Below are positions 1 to 5,836 of a DNA stretch of 5,843 nt, piece by piece. The notes under the pieces were generated by a model, which was given only the letters and a program-made list of their open reading frames with translations, was not told the DNA's origin and did no database searches. The position numbers were made by a program, and so were the translations under genes. Origin of the DNA: Sediminibacterium sp. Lineage in GTDB: Bacteria > Bacteroidota > Bacteroidia > Chitinophagales > Chitinophagaceae. Each line of letters opens with the position of its first letter. Positions within the stretch are counted from its first letter, which is position 1. Where the stretch lies: NCBI GenBank assembly GCA_028288645.1, contig JAQBNJ010000213.1, forward strand, positions 1-5,843. Direction: 5' to 3'.

Positions 1-26
1 TTAATTTCATATCTCTTTTTTAACGC

Positions 27-2480
27 TTAAGAAAAAATCATATGCCATTTGATGTGCTCATTTTTTTCGGCGGCTCCTTTTTGCAGGAAAACAATGCGAT
101 AATATTTTCCTGCGGCCCAGTTATCAACGAACATATCAAAATACTTACTGCCCGGGTTACCGCTTTGCCCGCCGGGATACACGCAATACGCTTCTATCTC
201 GTCCGTTAAATGAACAATGATGCGCCAGCTAGGGCCATGTGCTTCCTTGGTTGCATTGATCATATTTTCTCCGCCACCGATCGGCAAATGCAGCCTGCTC
301 AATGCGGGGATCCTCAACAAGTGATTTACTCTCGTGTCCTTATATTTACCCCATTCAAGCGACCCTAGATTTTCCAGGTATTTCAGGTTCTTACACGCTT
401 TTTTACATGCCGCCAACACATCATCCCCTATCGTTTCTTTTTTCTCGGTACTGATATTGTCGACAAACTTATAAGACGAATCGCGCAACAATTGTTCAAG
501 CAAGGTTGGCCTGTCGGGCCATGGCATGGGTAATTTGCTTTTACTGTATTCATCTGCAAACACTTCTTTTTCCAGGCTGTCCCACATACATTTAAAAACT
601 GTAGCGCCTTGCTCATTTATATCGCCACGCAGGTTCCAGCTTTTCAATTCATCAACATATTTTTTCTCTTCGGCGTTCAGGCCAGCTTCCTTCAAATATT
701 TTAAAAACACGGGGCGCGCCATTTCTGCAAACGAATTGTAATTATTCATTTGCAGTTTCTCCATGTCTTCCGGCGTAATATTATTCATCGCCGTCAAATT
801 CCGGTTGATTGTAATACCGCGATACAATGCAAAACTATTCGCCGCACCGAGATAGTAAGGGTAAGTTGAATCGGTCGACATCTGGTTGGCGCTGCTCACA
901 AAACCACGTATCGGGTTTTTCATCATCGGGTTCTCATCAACGGGAATAATGCCCTGCCACATATAATTACTATCGGTTCCGGGCATCACAAAATCGCCCT
1001 GTCTTTTCCATCGCGCAACAAACGCACCCTGTTGTTTCATGGCAATATCACCGTTCTTGGCGGCAAACGCAAAATTCTGTCCAGGGCACGACCATTTATT
1101 GATCGCGTTCAAATAATCATCATAATTCTTCGCGCGGTTAAGGTCATAAAAAGTTTGTAATCCCGAACCGGCTGTATGTGCGGTCCAGTGCACGGCAAGA
1201 TATTTACCTTTTGTGCTGATATTTTTATTGGCGCCGTCATACATCACCGGGCCAAAAACAGTCATCGCAATATTTTCAACGGAGTCACCCACCCCTTTTA
1301 CTTTGATCACTTCTTTCCTGTGTTCCGCTTTGGTCCAAACGCCATTAAGCATATACTCATTCATCGAGGAATCTTTGAATTGTATATCATAAAAATCCAG
1401 CACATCCCTTCCCGCATTGGTAACGCCCCAGGCAATGCTGTCGTTAAAACCGATCACCACCGCCGGTGTACCAGGGAAACTTGCGCCATAGGTATTATGT
1501 GTCGGTGTATTGATCTGCACTTCATACCAAAGCGATGGAATGTTCAAACCCAAATGCGGATCATTCGCTAAAATAGGGCGGCCGCTTTTTGTTTTGGTTC
1601 CCGCAACTGCCCAGTTATTACTGCCATTATCCCTGTCGGGAACAATGGGCGCCATGGCCGTACTGTTAACCATTGTATGCAGGTAAGCAGAATCCACATT
1701 CTTTGGTGCATGCGTTTTTATACCGGGTTCTTCATAGCTGGTGCCGTGTGGAATAATAGGATCAAGTGAATCCTGTACATTCGGAAATAATTTTTCAAAA
1801 TCATCATACCCGAAATAATTTTTTGCATTCGTCATCTGCAAGTCGGTGGTTACACCACGTGCAGAAAGATCGTACGACATGTACATCAAAAACAAATAGG
1901 TTTTAAAAGGGGTCCATGCCTCGGGTTTGTAATCAAGCAGTTTATATTCAAAAGGGATCTGTTCGGGTTTTAATGATTTGATGTATGCATTTACGCCATC
2001 TGCATAGGCATCGATCGTTGCTTTCATTGCAGGGTTTTGATCAACCAGCGCCATGGTTTGTTCTGCACCATACACCATTCCCAGCCTTCTGAAAAAACGG
2101 TCGGTAGACACACGTTCAGGTCCAAGTATCTCACTAAGTCTTCCGGCTGCAAGATGTGTTTGAAATTCCATCTGCCACAAACGGAACTTTGCGTGCAGGT
2201 AGCCCTGCACGTAGTAAGCATCCAGGTCGCTTTCTGCGAAAATATGCGGCACCAGCCGTTCATCCATGTATACATCTACTTTGCCATGCATGTTTGGCAA
2301 TGGTATCTCTTCATCAAAACCGGCATTTGAGGCCTCTGCGTTTTGCCAGAAACCCAATTGCGGTGAAAGAAAATAACCCAGACGCGGTGTTTTAGTGCCG
2401 CCCGCCGGCAATTGCATATTCAATACAATAACCAGCCCGGTGGTCAGCAACCCGGAAACCAGGAAAGGAACGATCCTCAT
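27..2480 (-). CDS. Penicillin acylase family protein (Ntn hydrolase), complete
   Basis: Predicted exported amidase of the penicillin amidase (S45) family. These enzymes are made as one precursor that cuts itself before an internal Ser, Thr or Cys, giving alpha and beta chains, and they hydrolyse an acyl-amide bond. The 817-residue length is usual for the family. Residues 5-21 are hydrophobic after an Arg at 2 and have no lipobox Cys, so a signal peptide or anchor leading to the periplasm is likely. The self-cleavage site is NGSNNW, with Ser287 (codon at 1620-1622) as predicted nucleophile and beta residue 1. In beta numbering, Asp359 and Asp362 fall at 73 and 76, matching the calcium ligands of E. 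coli penicillin G acylase. Asn532 is the likely oxyanion Asn. His309 is beta 23, where E. coli has Gln and cephalosporin and AHL acylases have His. The C-terminal PGGQSGNPGS motif (769-778) is typical. The substrate cannot be read from sequence: beta-lactams, acyl-homoserine lactones or other acyl amides are all possible. It is divergent from ispH. Confidence 0.93.
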   Translation of the reverse strand: MRIVPFLVSGLLTTGLVIVLNMQLPAGGTKTPRLGYFLSPQLGFWQNAEASNAGFDEEIPLPNMHGKVDVYMDERLVPHIFAESDLDAYYVQGYLHAKFRLWQMEFQTHLAAGRLSEILGPERVSTDRFFRRLGMVYGAEQTMALVDQNPAMKATIDAYADGVNAYIKSLKPEQIPFEYKLLDYKPEAWTPFKTYLFLMYMSYDLSARGVTTDLQMTNAKNYFGYDDFEKLFPNVQDSLDPIIPHGTSYEEPGIKTHAPKNVDSAYLHTMVNSTAMAPIVPDRDNGSNNWAVAGTKTKSGRPILANDPHLGLNIPSLWYEVQINTPTHNTYGASFPGTPAVVIGFNDSIAWGVTNAGRDVLDFYDIQFKDSSMNEYMLNGVWTKAEHRKEVIKVKGVGDSVENIAMTVFGPVMYDGANKNISTKGKYLAVHWTAHTAGSGLQTFYDLNRAKNYDDYLNAINKWSCPGQNFAFAAKNGDIAMKQQGAFVARWKRQGDFVMPGTDSNYMWQGIIPVDENPMMKNPIRGFVSSANQMSTDSTYPYYLGAANSFALYRGITINRNLTAMNNITPEDMEKLQMNNYNSFAEMARPVFLKYLKEAGLNAEEKKYVDELKSWNLRGDINEQGATVFKCMWDSLEKEVFADEYSKSKLPMPWPDRPTLLEQLLRDSSYKFVDNISTEKKETIGDDVLAACKKACKNLKYLENLGSLEWGKYKDTRVNHLLRIPALSRLHLPIGGGENMINATKEAHGPSWRIIVHLTDEIEAYCVYPGGQSGNPGSKYFDMFVDNWAAGKYYRIVFLQKGAAEKNEHIKWHMIFS

Positions 2481-2529
2481 AGCAAAGGTTTAGGTATTGA
2501 AAATAGTGATTTTTATGCACCGGAGAGCT

Positions 2530-2557
2530 GTTTGTGGTTTGTAGTTTGTGGTTTGTT
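2530..2557. repeat. Four tandem heptamers GTTTGTN
   Basis: Four contiguous units read GTTTGTG, GTTTGTA, GTTTGTG and GTTTGTT, followed by GTTGTT. As 14-base units, the two halves (2530-2543 and 2544-2557) differ only at their last base. This array forms the left arm of the larger inverted repeat. Its regularity suggests growth by slippage or duplication, so copy number may vary between strains. Confidence 0.75.
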
Positions 2558-2630
2558 GTTGTTAAAGGAATGGGAGCCCTTACAACTTTCGGCAACCCCA
2601 ACCACAAACCCCAAGCTACAAACTCCAAAC
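2530..2630. repeat. Imperfect inverted repeat of GT-rich heptamers
   Basis: The left arm is 2530-2561 and the right arm is 2599-2630, separated by 37 bp. The reverse complement of the right arm matches the left arm at 27 of 32 positions without gaps. Both arms are built from a roughly 7-base unit of the form GTTTGTN, read on the plus strand in the left arm and on the minus strand in the right arm. The element fills most of the space between the divergent acylase and ispH genes, ending 23 bp before the ispH start. Transcribed from either side, it could form a long imperfect hairpin. It could be a dispersed intergenic repeat (a MITE- or REP-like remnant), a transcription attenuator, or simply expanded low-complexity DNA. 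No transposase or target-site duplication was seen. Confidence 0.7.
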
Positions 2631-2653
2631 CGATTCACTAATTTCTCCCGGTC

Positions 2654-3880
2654 ATGAAGCAGTTCAACGTTCCCAACATATACAGCAGCCCGCTCATCAG
2701 TGCCATCAAACAGCAGCGTAGACAACAGGACAAGTTAAAAAAAGATTTCGAGCCCACCCTTGTCGACCTTGGGCCATTGCAGATTTTTCTTGCCCGTCAT
2801 TTTGGCTTTTGTTATGGGGTGGAGAATGCCATCGAGATTGCTTTTAATACGATCGATGAGAATCCGGGTAAAAGAATATTCTTACTCAGTGAAATGATCC
2901 ATAACCCACAGGTAAATGCCGACCTGCAGGAACGTGGTGTGCAGTTTTTACAGGACACTTACGGAAAACAGCTGATCCCTTTCGACGAGATCACGGCAGA
3001 CGATGTAGTGATCATCCCCGCATTCGGCACCACCCTGGAAATTGAAAAACTGCTGAATGATAAAGGGATCCCAACTGCCAAATATAATACCACCTGCCCT
3101 TTTGTAGAAAAAGTATGGAACCGCAGTGAACAGATCGCAGAAAAAGGATACAGCATTGTAGTGCACGGCAAACCAAAACATGAAGAAACACGCGCTACTT
3201 TTTCGCATGCATCGCTTCATACCCCAACCGTTGTGGTGAACGATATGGCAGAAACCGCTGAGCTGGCAAAATACATCACCGGCGAAAAACCTGCTGAACA
3301 ATTCTATACAGAATTCAACGGCCGTTATTCGGAAGGATTTGATATTACAAAACACCTTCAGAAAATCGGTGTTGTAAACCAGACAACCCAGTTGGCCAGC
3401 GATACACAGGCCATTTCTGATTATTTAAAAAGCGTGTTCATCCGTCACCATAATTTAACAGCAGAAAATATCGGTGAACGTTTTGCCGACACCCGCGATA
3501 CCTTATGTTATGCAACCAATGATAACCAGACCGCTGTTACCGGCATGCTGGAAACACCGGCCGACCTCGCTATTGTGATAGGTGGCTATAACAGCAGCAA
3601 CAGTTCGCACCTGGTAGAACTCTGCGAGAACAAACTCACTACTTATTTTATAGATTCCACAGACAGGTTACTCAACAAAGACGCTATCGAAACGCGTAAC
3701 TGGCAAACAAAAGAGTTAAGTGTTAAAACAGGTTTTCTTCCTGGAAAAATGCCGCTGAAAATATTAATTACCAGCGGCGCCAGTTGTCCCGATGCCGTGG
3801 TGGAAGATGTGATCCGGAAACTGGCCGGATTTTATGGAGTGGAAGAAAAAGTGGATGCGTTTATGGAAGAATCGGCATAA
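2654..3880 (+). CDS. ispH: 4-hydroxy-3-methylbut-2-enyl diphosphate reductase, long form
   Basis: Last enzyme of the MEP (non-mevalonate) isoprenoid pathway. It reduces HMBPP to IPP and DMAPP in the cytoplasm using a [4Fe-4S] cluster. All three cluster cysteines are visible: Cys53 in GFCYGVENAI, Cys148 in TTCPFVEKVW and Cys285 in DTLCYAT. Active-site counterparts are His83 (MIHNP), the HEE motif at 176-178 (Glu178 probably matches catalytic Glu126 of E. coli), QTT at 243-245, the NSSNSS motif at 313-318, and Ser377 in SGASCPD. The 408-residue protein is longer than the roughly 316-residue E. coli enzyme. It has about 40 extra N-terminal residues and an insert around 205-235 ending near SEGFD, as in the cyanobacterial/plant-type IspH. 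Cys378 beside the substrate-binding Ser is an extra cysteine. The ATG at 2654 keeps the basic, polar N-terminal extension; a later start is possible because the conserved core begins near residue 40. It is divergent from the acylase gene and has no co-directional partner upstream in this window. Confidence 0.97.
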   Translation: MKQFNVPNIYSSPLISAIKQQRRQQDKLKKDFEPTLVDLGPLQIFLARHFGFCYGVENAIEIAFNTIDENPGKRIFLLSEMIHNPQVNADLQERGVQFLQDTYGKQLIPFDEITADDVVIIPAFGTTLEIEKLLNDKGIPTAKYNTTCPFVEKVWNRSEQIAEKGYSIVVHGKPKHEETRATFSHASLHTPTVVVNDMAETAELAKYITGEKPAEQFYTEFNGRYSEGFDITKHLQKIGVVNQTTQLASDTQAISDYLKSVFIRHHNLTAENIGERFADTRDTLCYATNDNQTAVTGMLETPADLAIVIGGYNSSNSSHLVELCENKLTTYFIDSTDRLLNKDAIETRNWQTKELSVKTGFLPGKMPLKILITSGASCPDAVVEDVIRKLAGFYGVEEKVDAFMEESA

Positions 3881-3932
3881 CCTTTTCAATTCTTTCTACC
3901 TCAAAAGGCATGCAATAGTTCCCTCCTCAAAA

Positions 3933-3953
3933 ATATTTTTTTAAAAAAAATAT
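3933..3953. repeat. A/T-only palindrome upstream of the arsR promoter
   Basis: An A/T-only near-palindrome of the form ATA-T7-A8-TAT lies between the ispH stop and the arsR operator, abutting the first operator site. It may be an UP-like, curved, A-tract promoter element for arsR. Alternatively it may help end ispH transcription, although a hairpin without G or C would be weak. No stronger GC-rich intrinsic terminator was found after ispH. Confidence 0.4.
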
Positions 3954-3970
3954 GTAACCAATCGGTTTCC
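3952..3970. promoter_or_regulatory. Predicted ArsR-family operator, distal site
   Basis: The sequence TGTAACCAATCGGTTTCC at 3953-3970 is an imperfect dyad. Bases 3952-3967 are a perfect 16-bp inverted copy of 3985-4000, so this is a second, oppositely oriented copy of the proximal site. It covers the place where a -33 element would lie relative to the TATATTTG box, so a bound repressor could block RNA polymerase there. The assignment to the adjacent ArsR protein is inferred from position and symmetry. Confidence 0.6.
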
Positions 3971-3975
3971 TGTTA

Positions 3976-3983
3976 TATATTTG
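3976..3983 (+). promoter_or_regulatory. Bacteroidota-type -7 promoter element for arsR
   Basis: TATATTTG matches the Bacteroidota -7 consensus TAnnTTTG exactly. It lies 34 bases before the arsR ATG and predicts transcription starting near 3988-3990 with a leader of about 30 nt. No clear TTG -33 element is present; the corresponding position is occupied by the distal operator site. The box lies in the loop between the two inverted operator copies, and its last two bases overlap the proximal operator. Confidence 0.6.
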
Positions 3984-4000
3984 TAACCGATTGGTTACAT
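3982..4000. promoter_or_regulatory. Predicted ArsR-family operator, proximal site
   Basis: TGTAACCGATTGGTTACA at 3982-3999 is a dyad with 7-bp perfect arms (TGTAACC and GGTTACA) around a GATT centre. That is the size and symmetry expected for a dimeric winged-helix repressor. It overlaps the end of the -7 box and the predicted transcription start, a typical autorepression position. Its centre is 29 bp from that of the distal copy. The cognate protein is probably the ArsR-type regulator starting 18 bp downstream. Confidence 0.68.
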
Positions 4001-4017
4001 AAAGACCAATCCCAACA

Positions 4018-4359
4018 ATGAGAAGAGATGTATTCCAGGCAATTGCCGACCCAACAAGGAGAGAGATCATTGGCATGCTTGCCCACCGTTCGCTGAACCT
4101 TAATTCGGTGGCCGACCAGTTTGGCGTGAGCCGTCCTGCTATATCCAAACACATTAAAATATTAACGGAATGTGGTCTCGTGGTCATCAGGCAGGAGGGC
4201 CGTGAACGCTTTTGCGAAGCCAAACTTGATAAACTACATGATGTGTCACATTGGGTGGAACAATACCGTAAATTCTGGACAACCAAACTGGATTCATTAG
4301 AAAGATATCTTGAACAACTACAACCGAAAAAAAAGAAACATGGCAAACGAAAAAAATAA
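4018..4359 (+). CDS. ArsR-family winged-helix transcriptional regulator
   Basis: A 113-residue dimeric DNA-binding protein, probably a local autorepressor. The hallmark ADPTRREIIGML (10-21) opens the domain. The helix-turn-helix spans about 28-50, with recognition helix SRPAISKHIKIL, and the beta wing follows at about 54-68 (VVIRQEGRERFCEA). It lacks the ELCVCDL-type metal site of classical ArsR/SmtB sensors. Its only cysteines are Cys52 and Cys66, so metal sensing by that site is unlikely. It resembles the metal-free subgroup commonly paired with SRPBCC proteins. The C-terminus is very basic (KKKKHGKRKK, 104-113), produced by A-rich DNA that also holds the next gene's start. The last 20 bases overlap the following SRPBCC gene, indicating translational coupling. 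The leader AATCCCAACA has no Shine-Dalgarno sequence. Paired operators lie just upstream. The inducer is unknown. Confidence 0.9.
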   Translation: MRRDVFQAIADPTRREIIGMLAHRSLNLNSVADQFGVSRPAISKHIKILTECGLVVIRQEGRERFCEAKLDKLHDVSHWVEQYRKFWTTKLDSLERYLEQLQPKKKKHGKRKK

Positions 4360-4846
4360 TGCAGATGAATTAATCATCACACGGGAACTGTTGGCGCCAC
4401 GTGAGCTGGTATTTGCCGCATTCACAAACCCGGCGCATCTTGCCAAATGGTGGGGACCGGCCAACTTTACATTCGGTATACAGACTATGGATGTAAGGCC
4501 CGGTGGTATTTGTCATTACAAAATGGAAGGTTCCGACGAATTTGTTATGTGGGCCAAGTTTGTTTATATAGAGATCATAGAACCAGAAAAAGTGGTATTT
4601 CTCAATTGCTTTTCAAATGCAGAAGCAGGGCTAACGCGGTTTCCGATGATGCCAACATGGCCCATGGAAATGCATAACATACTCACCTTAGCGGAAGAGA
4701 ATGGAAAAACAATACTTACGTTACGTATAAGACCTCATCATGCTACTGAAGAAGAAACTACCACTTTTATCGAAGGATTTGGTTCAATGCAGCAAGGGTT
4801 TGGCGCAAGTTTCGATCAACTGGAAAATTACCTGACATCACTCTAA
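4340..4846 (+). CDS. SRPBCC (AHSA1-like) domain protein, first copy
   Basis: A 168-residue protein of the START/Bet v 1-like SRPBCC superfamily, Aha1-domain (AHSA1/YndB/CalC-like) type. The fold is a helix-grip barrel enclosing a hydrophobic pocket. One domain fills nearly the whole chain. The N-terminal strand and helix carry ITRELLAP (13-20) and FTNPAHLAKWWGP; a DVRPGG turn follows; EIIEPEKVVF is the typical mid-barrel strand; and a long C-terminal helix contains GFGSMQQGFGASFDQLENYL. No signal peptide is seen, so it is probably cytoplasmic. The ATG at 4340 is preferred: the frame is open back to 4301 with a possible TTG at 4310, but that would add only a lysine/asparagine-rich stretch outside the domain. 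It overlaps arsR by 20 bp and is presumably co-transcribed and co-repressed with it. Family members bind or modify small hydrophobic molecules; the ligand here is unknown. Confidence 0.88.
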   Translation: MANEKNNADELIITRELLAPRELVFAAFTNPAHLAKWWGPANFTFGIQTMDVRPGGICHYKMEGSDEFVMWAKFVYIEIIEPEKVVFLNCFSNAEAGLTRFPMMPTWPMEMHNILTLAEENGKTILTLRIRPHHATEEETTTFIEGFGSMQQGFGASFDQLENYLTSL

Positions 4847-4873
4847 TTATATCAATACCTAAAACCAAACACA

Positions 4874-5311
4874 ATGCAAAACGAACCGATCGTGATGGAG
4901 CGCGTATTCGATGCGCCGGTGCAAAAAGTATGGGAAGCCATCAGCAACAAAGATGAAATGAAGAAATGGTATTTCGACCTGGCGGAATTCAAAGCCGAAC
5001 CCGGCTTTGAATTTAGTTTCCTTGCCGGTGAAGAAGGAAAAGAATATTTACACCTCTGCAGGGTAACAGAAGCGGTCCCCGGGAAAAAATTAAGTTACAC
5101 CTGGCGCTACGATGGTTATGAAGGAGATTCAGAAGTAAGTTTTGAATTATTTCCCGAAGGAGATAAAACAAGACTTCGTTTAACTCACAAAGGCCTCGAA
5201 ACTTTCCCTGCGCAAAAAAATCCGGATCTTAAGAAAGAGAATTTTGTTATGGGATGGACACATATCCTTCATACATCACTGAAAGATTTTCTTGAGCCAG
5301 CGGCATTATGA
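4874..5311 (+). CDS. SRPBCC (AHSA1-like) domain protein, second copy
   Basis: A 145-residue, single-domain SRPBCC protein of the Aha1-domain group. Diagnostic stretches are the opening ERVFDAPVQKVWEAISNKDE (9-28) followed by MKKWYFD, the EPGFEFSF strand pair, the VTEAVPGKKLSYTWRY strand, and a C-terminal helix beginning GWTHILHTSLKDFL. It is only distantly similar to the first copy: the WWGP motif is replaced by KWYFD, and the domain is shorter. This suggests an old duplication or separate recruitment with a different pocket. It begins 27 bp after the first SRPBCC stop with no promoter motif in the gap, so it probably shares the arsR transcript. The leader AACCAAACACA is A-rich without a Shine-Dalgarno sequence. 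No signal peptide or membrane segment is present. Its reaction or ligand is not identifiable. Confidence 0.88.
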   Translation: MQNEPIVMERVFDAPVQKVWEAISNKDEMKKWYFDLAEFKAEPGFEFSFLAGEEGKEYLHLCRVTEAVPGKKLSYTWRYDGYEGDSEVSFELFPEGDKTRLRLTHKGLETFPAQKNPDLKKENFVMGWTHILHTSLKDFLEPAAL

Positions 5312-5379
5312 AAACAGGTTGTCGTAATCAGCCCCTCACAAAGTCGCTTTTGCACCCGTAGCGTTTATAGAACTCGTAC

Positions 5380-5387
5380 TAAATTTG
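5380..5387 (+). promoter_or_regulatory. Bacteroidota-type -7 promoter element for the VOC gene
   Basis: TAAATTTG is an exact match to TAnnTTTG, 35 bases before the ATG of the VOC gene, almost the same distance as the arsR element from its gene. A TTTG at 5349-5352 lies upstream, but its 27-base spacing is longer than usual for a -33 element. The 111-bp gap otherwise holds no recognisable gene. The VOC gene may therefore have its own promoter as well as readthrough from arsR. Confidence 0.5.
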
Positions 5388-5422
5388 GTTATTGAAATTA
5401 ATCATTCACCTAACCACAAAAA

Positions 5423-5836
5423 ATGATCACGATAAACCCTTATATCAACTTCAAAGGCTGTTGCCGTGAAGCAATGGTATTCTATAAAGAATGCATCGGT
5501 GGAAATCTCCTTTTCCAACCGGTTGGCGGCTCTCCCATGGAATCGCAGTGCCCGCCGGAAATGAAGGACCAGATCCTTCATTCCAGCCTGCAGAATGGGG
5601 AACTGGTTATTATGGGTTCCGATATGTCGTACCCGGGTTTTCTCCAGGGTAATAATATTTCCCTTTCACTTAACTGCGGCAGCGAAGAAGAGGTGAACAC
5701 ATTGTTTGCAAAACTTTCTGAAGGAGGGATAGTGATACATGCATTGGCTGATAGTTTCTGGGGTGCAAGGTTTGGTGTGCTGGAAGATAAGTTTGGTATC
5801 AAATGGATGTTGAATTATGAAAAACCAAGAGGTTGA
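5423..5836 (+). CDS. VOC family protein, PhnB/glyoxalase-like
   Basis: A 137-residue vicinal-oxygen-chelate superfamily protein of the PhnB-like (3-demethylubiquinone methyltransferase-like) group, made of paired beta-alpha-beta-beta-beta modules. Typical features are the start INPYINFKGCCREAMVFYKE (4-23) then GGNLLF, the KDQILHSSL strand (48-56) with His53 at a likely metal-ligand position, the following ELVIMGSDM strand, SFWGARFGVLEDKFGIKWML (111-130) with its FG-DxFG core, and a closing NYE. The length is normal for the family and the chain is complete. Despite the PhnB label, the group is not established in phosphonate breakdown, and many members have unknown substrates. The cluster context (ArsR, two SRPBCC proteins) is a recurrent neighbourhood. 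The leader ACCACAAAAA is A-rich with no Shine-Dalgarno sequence. Whether the protein is an enzyme or a binding protein cannot be decided from sequence. Confidence 0.88.
   Translation: MITINPYINFKGCCREAMVFYKECIGGNLLFQPVGGSPMESQCPPEMKDQILHSSLQNGELVIMGSDMSYPGFLQGNNISLSLNCGSEEEVNTLFAKLSEGGIVIHALADSFWGARFGVLEDKFGIKWMLNYEKPRG

Noticed and set aside
1176..1571. 131-codon open frame on the plus strand
   Set aside because: It lies entirely opposite the conserved catalytic part of the acylase gene, and its translation shows no recognisable domain. It is an antisense shadow.
2530..2630. CRISPR-like array
   Set aside because: The units are about 7 bp, contiguous and arranged as an inverted pair. There are no spacers and no cas genes.
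2392..2725. Several overlapping short open frames spanning the acylase-ispH gap
   Set aside because: They read through the heptamer repeat, which has few stop codons because of its composition. No start context or domain supports them.
2948..3355. 135-codon open frame on the minus strand
   Set aside because: It is opposite the conserved IspH core, is Cys/Phe-rich in an irregular way, and has no family resemblance.
3881..3908. CCTTTT / AAAAGG inverted repeat after ispH as an intrinsic terminator
   Set aside because: The stem is only 6 bp with a 16-nt loop and is not directly followed by a T-run, so it is too weak to call.
4310..4339. TTG at 4310 as the start of the first SRPBCC gene
   Set aside because: It would add ten polar/basic residues outside the domain, whereas the ATG at 4340 directly precedes the conserved region with an A-rich leader.
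3927..4346. 139-codon open frame on the minus strand across arsR and its promoter
   Set aside because: It is antisense to a clear ArsR helix-turn-helix domain and runs through the operator region. Its composition is that of a reversed reading frame.
5308..5361. 17-codon frame whose ATG overlaps the second SRPBCC stop (ATGA)
   Set aside because: The overlap geometry looks like coupling, but the peptide is very short with no recognisable features, and the stop overlap easily arises by chance.
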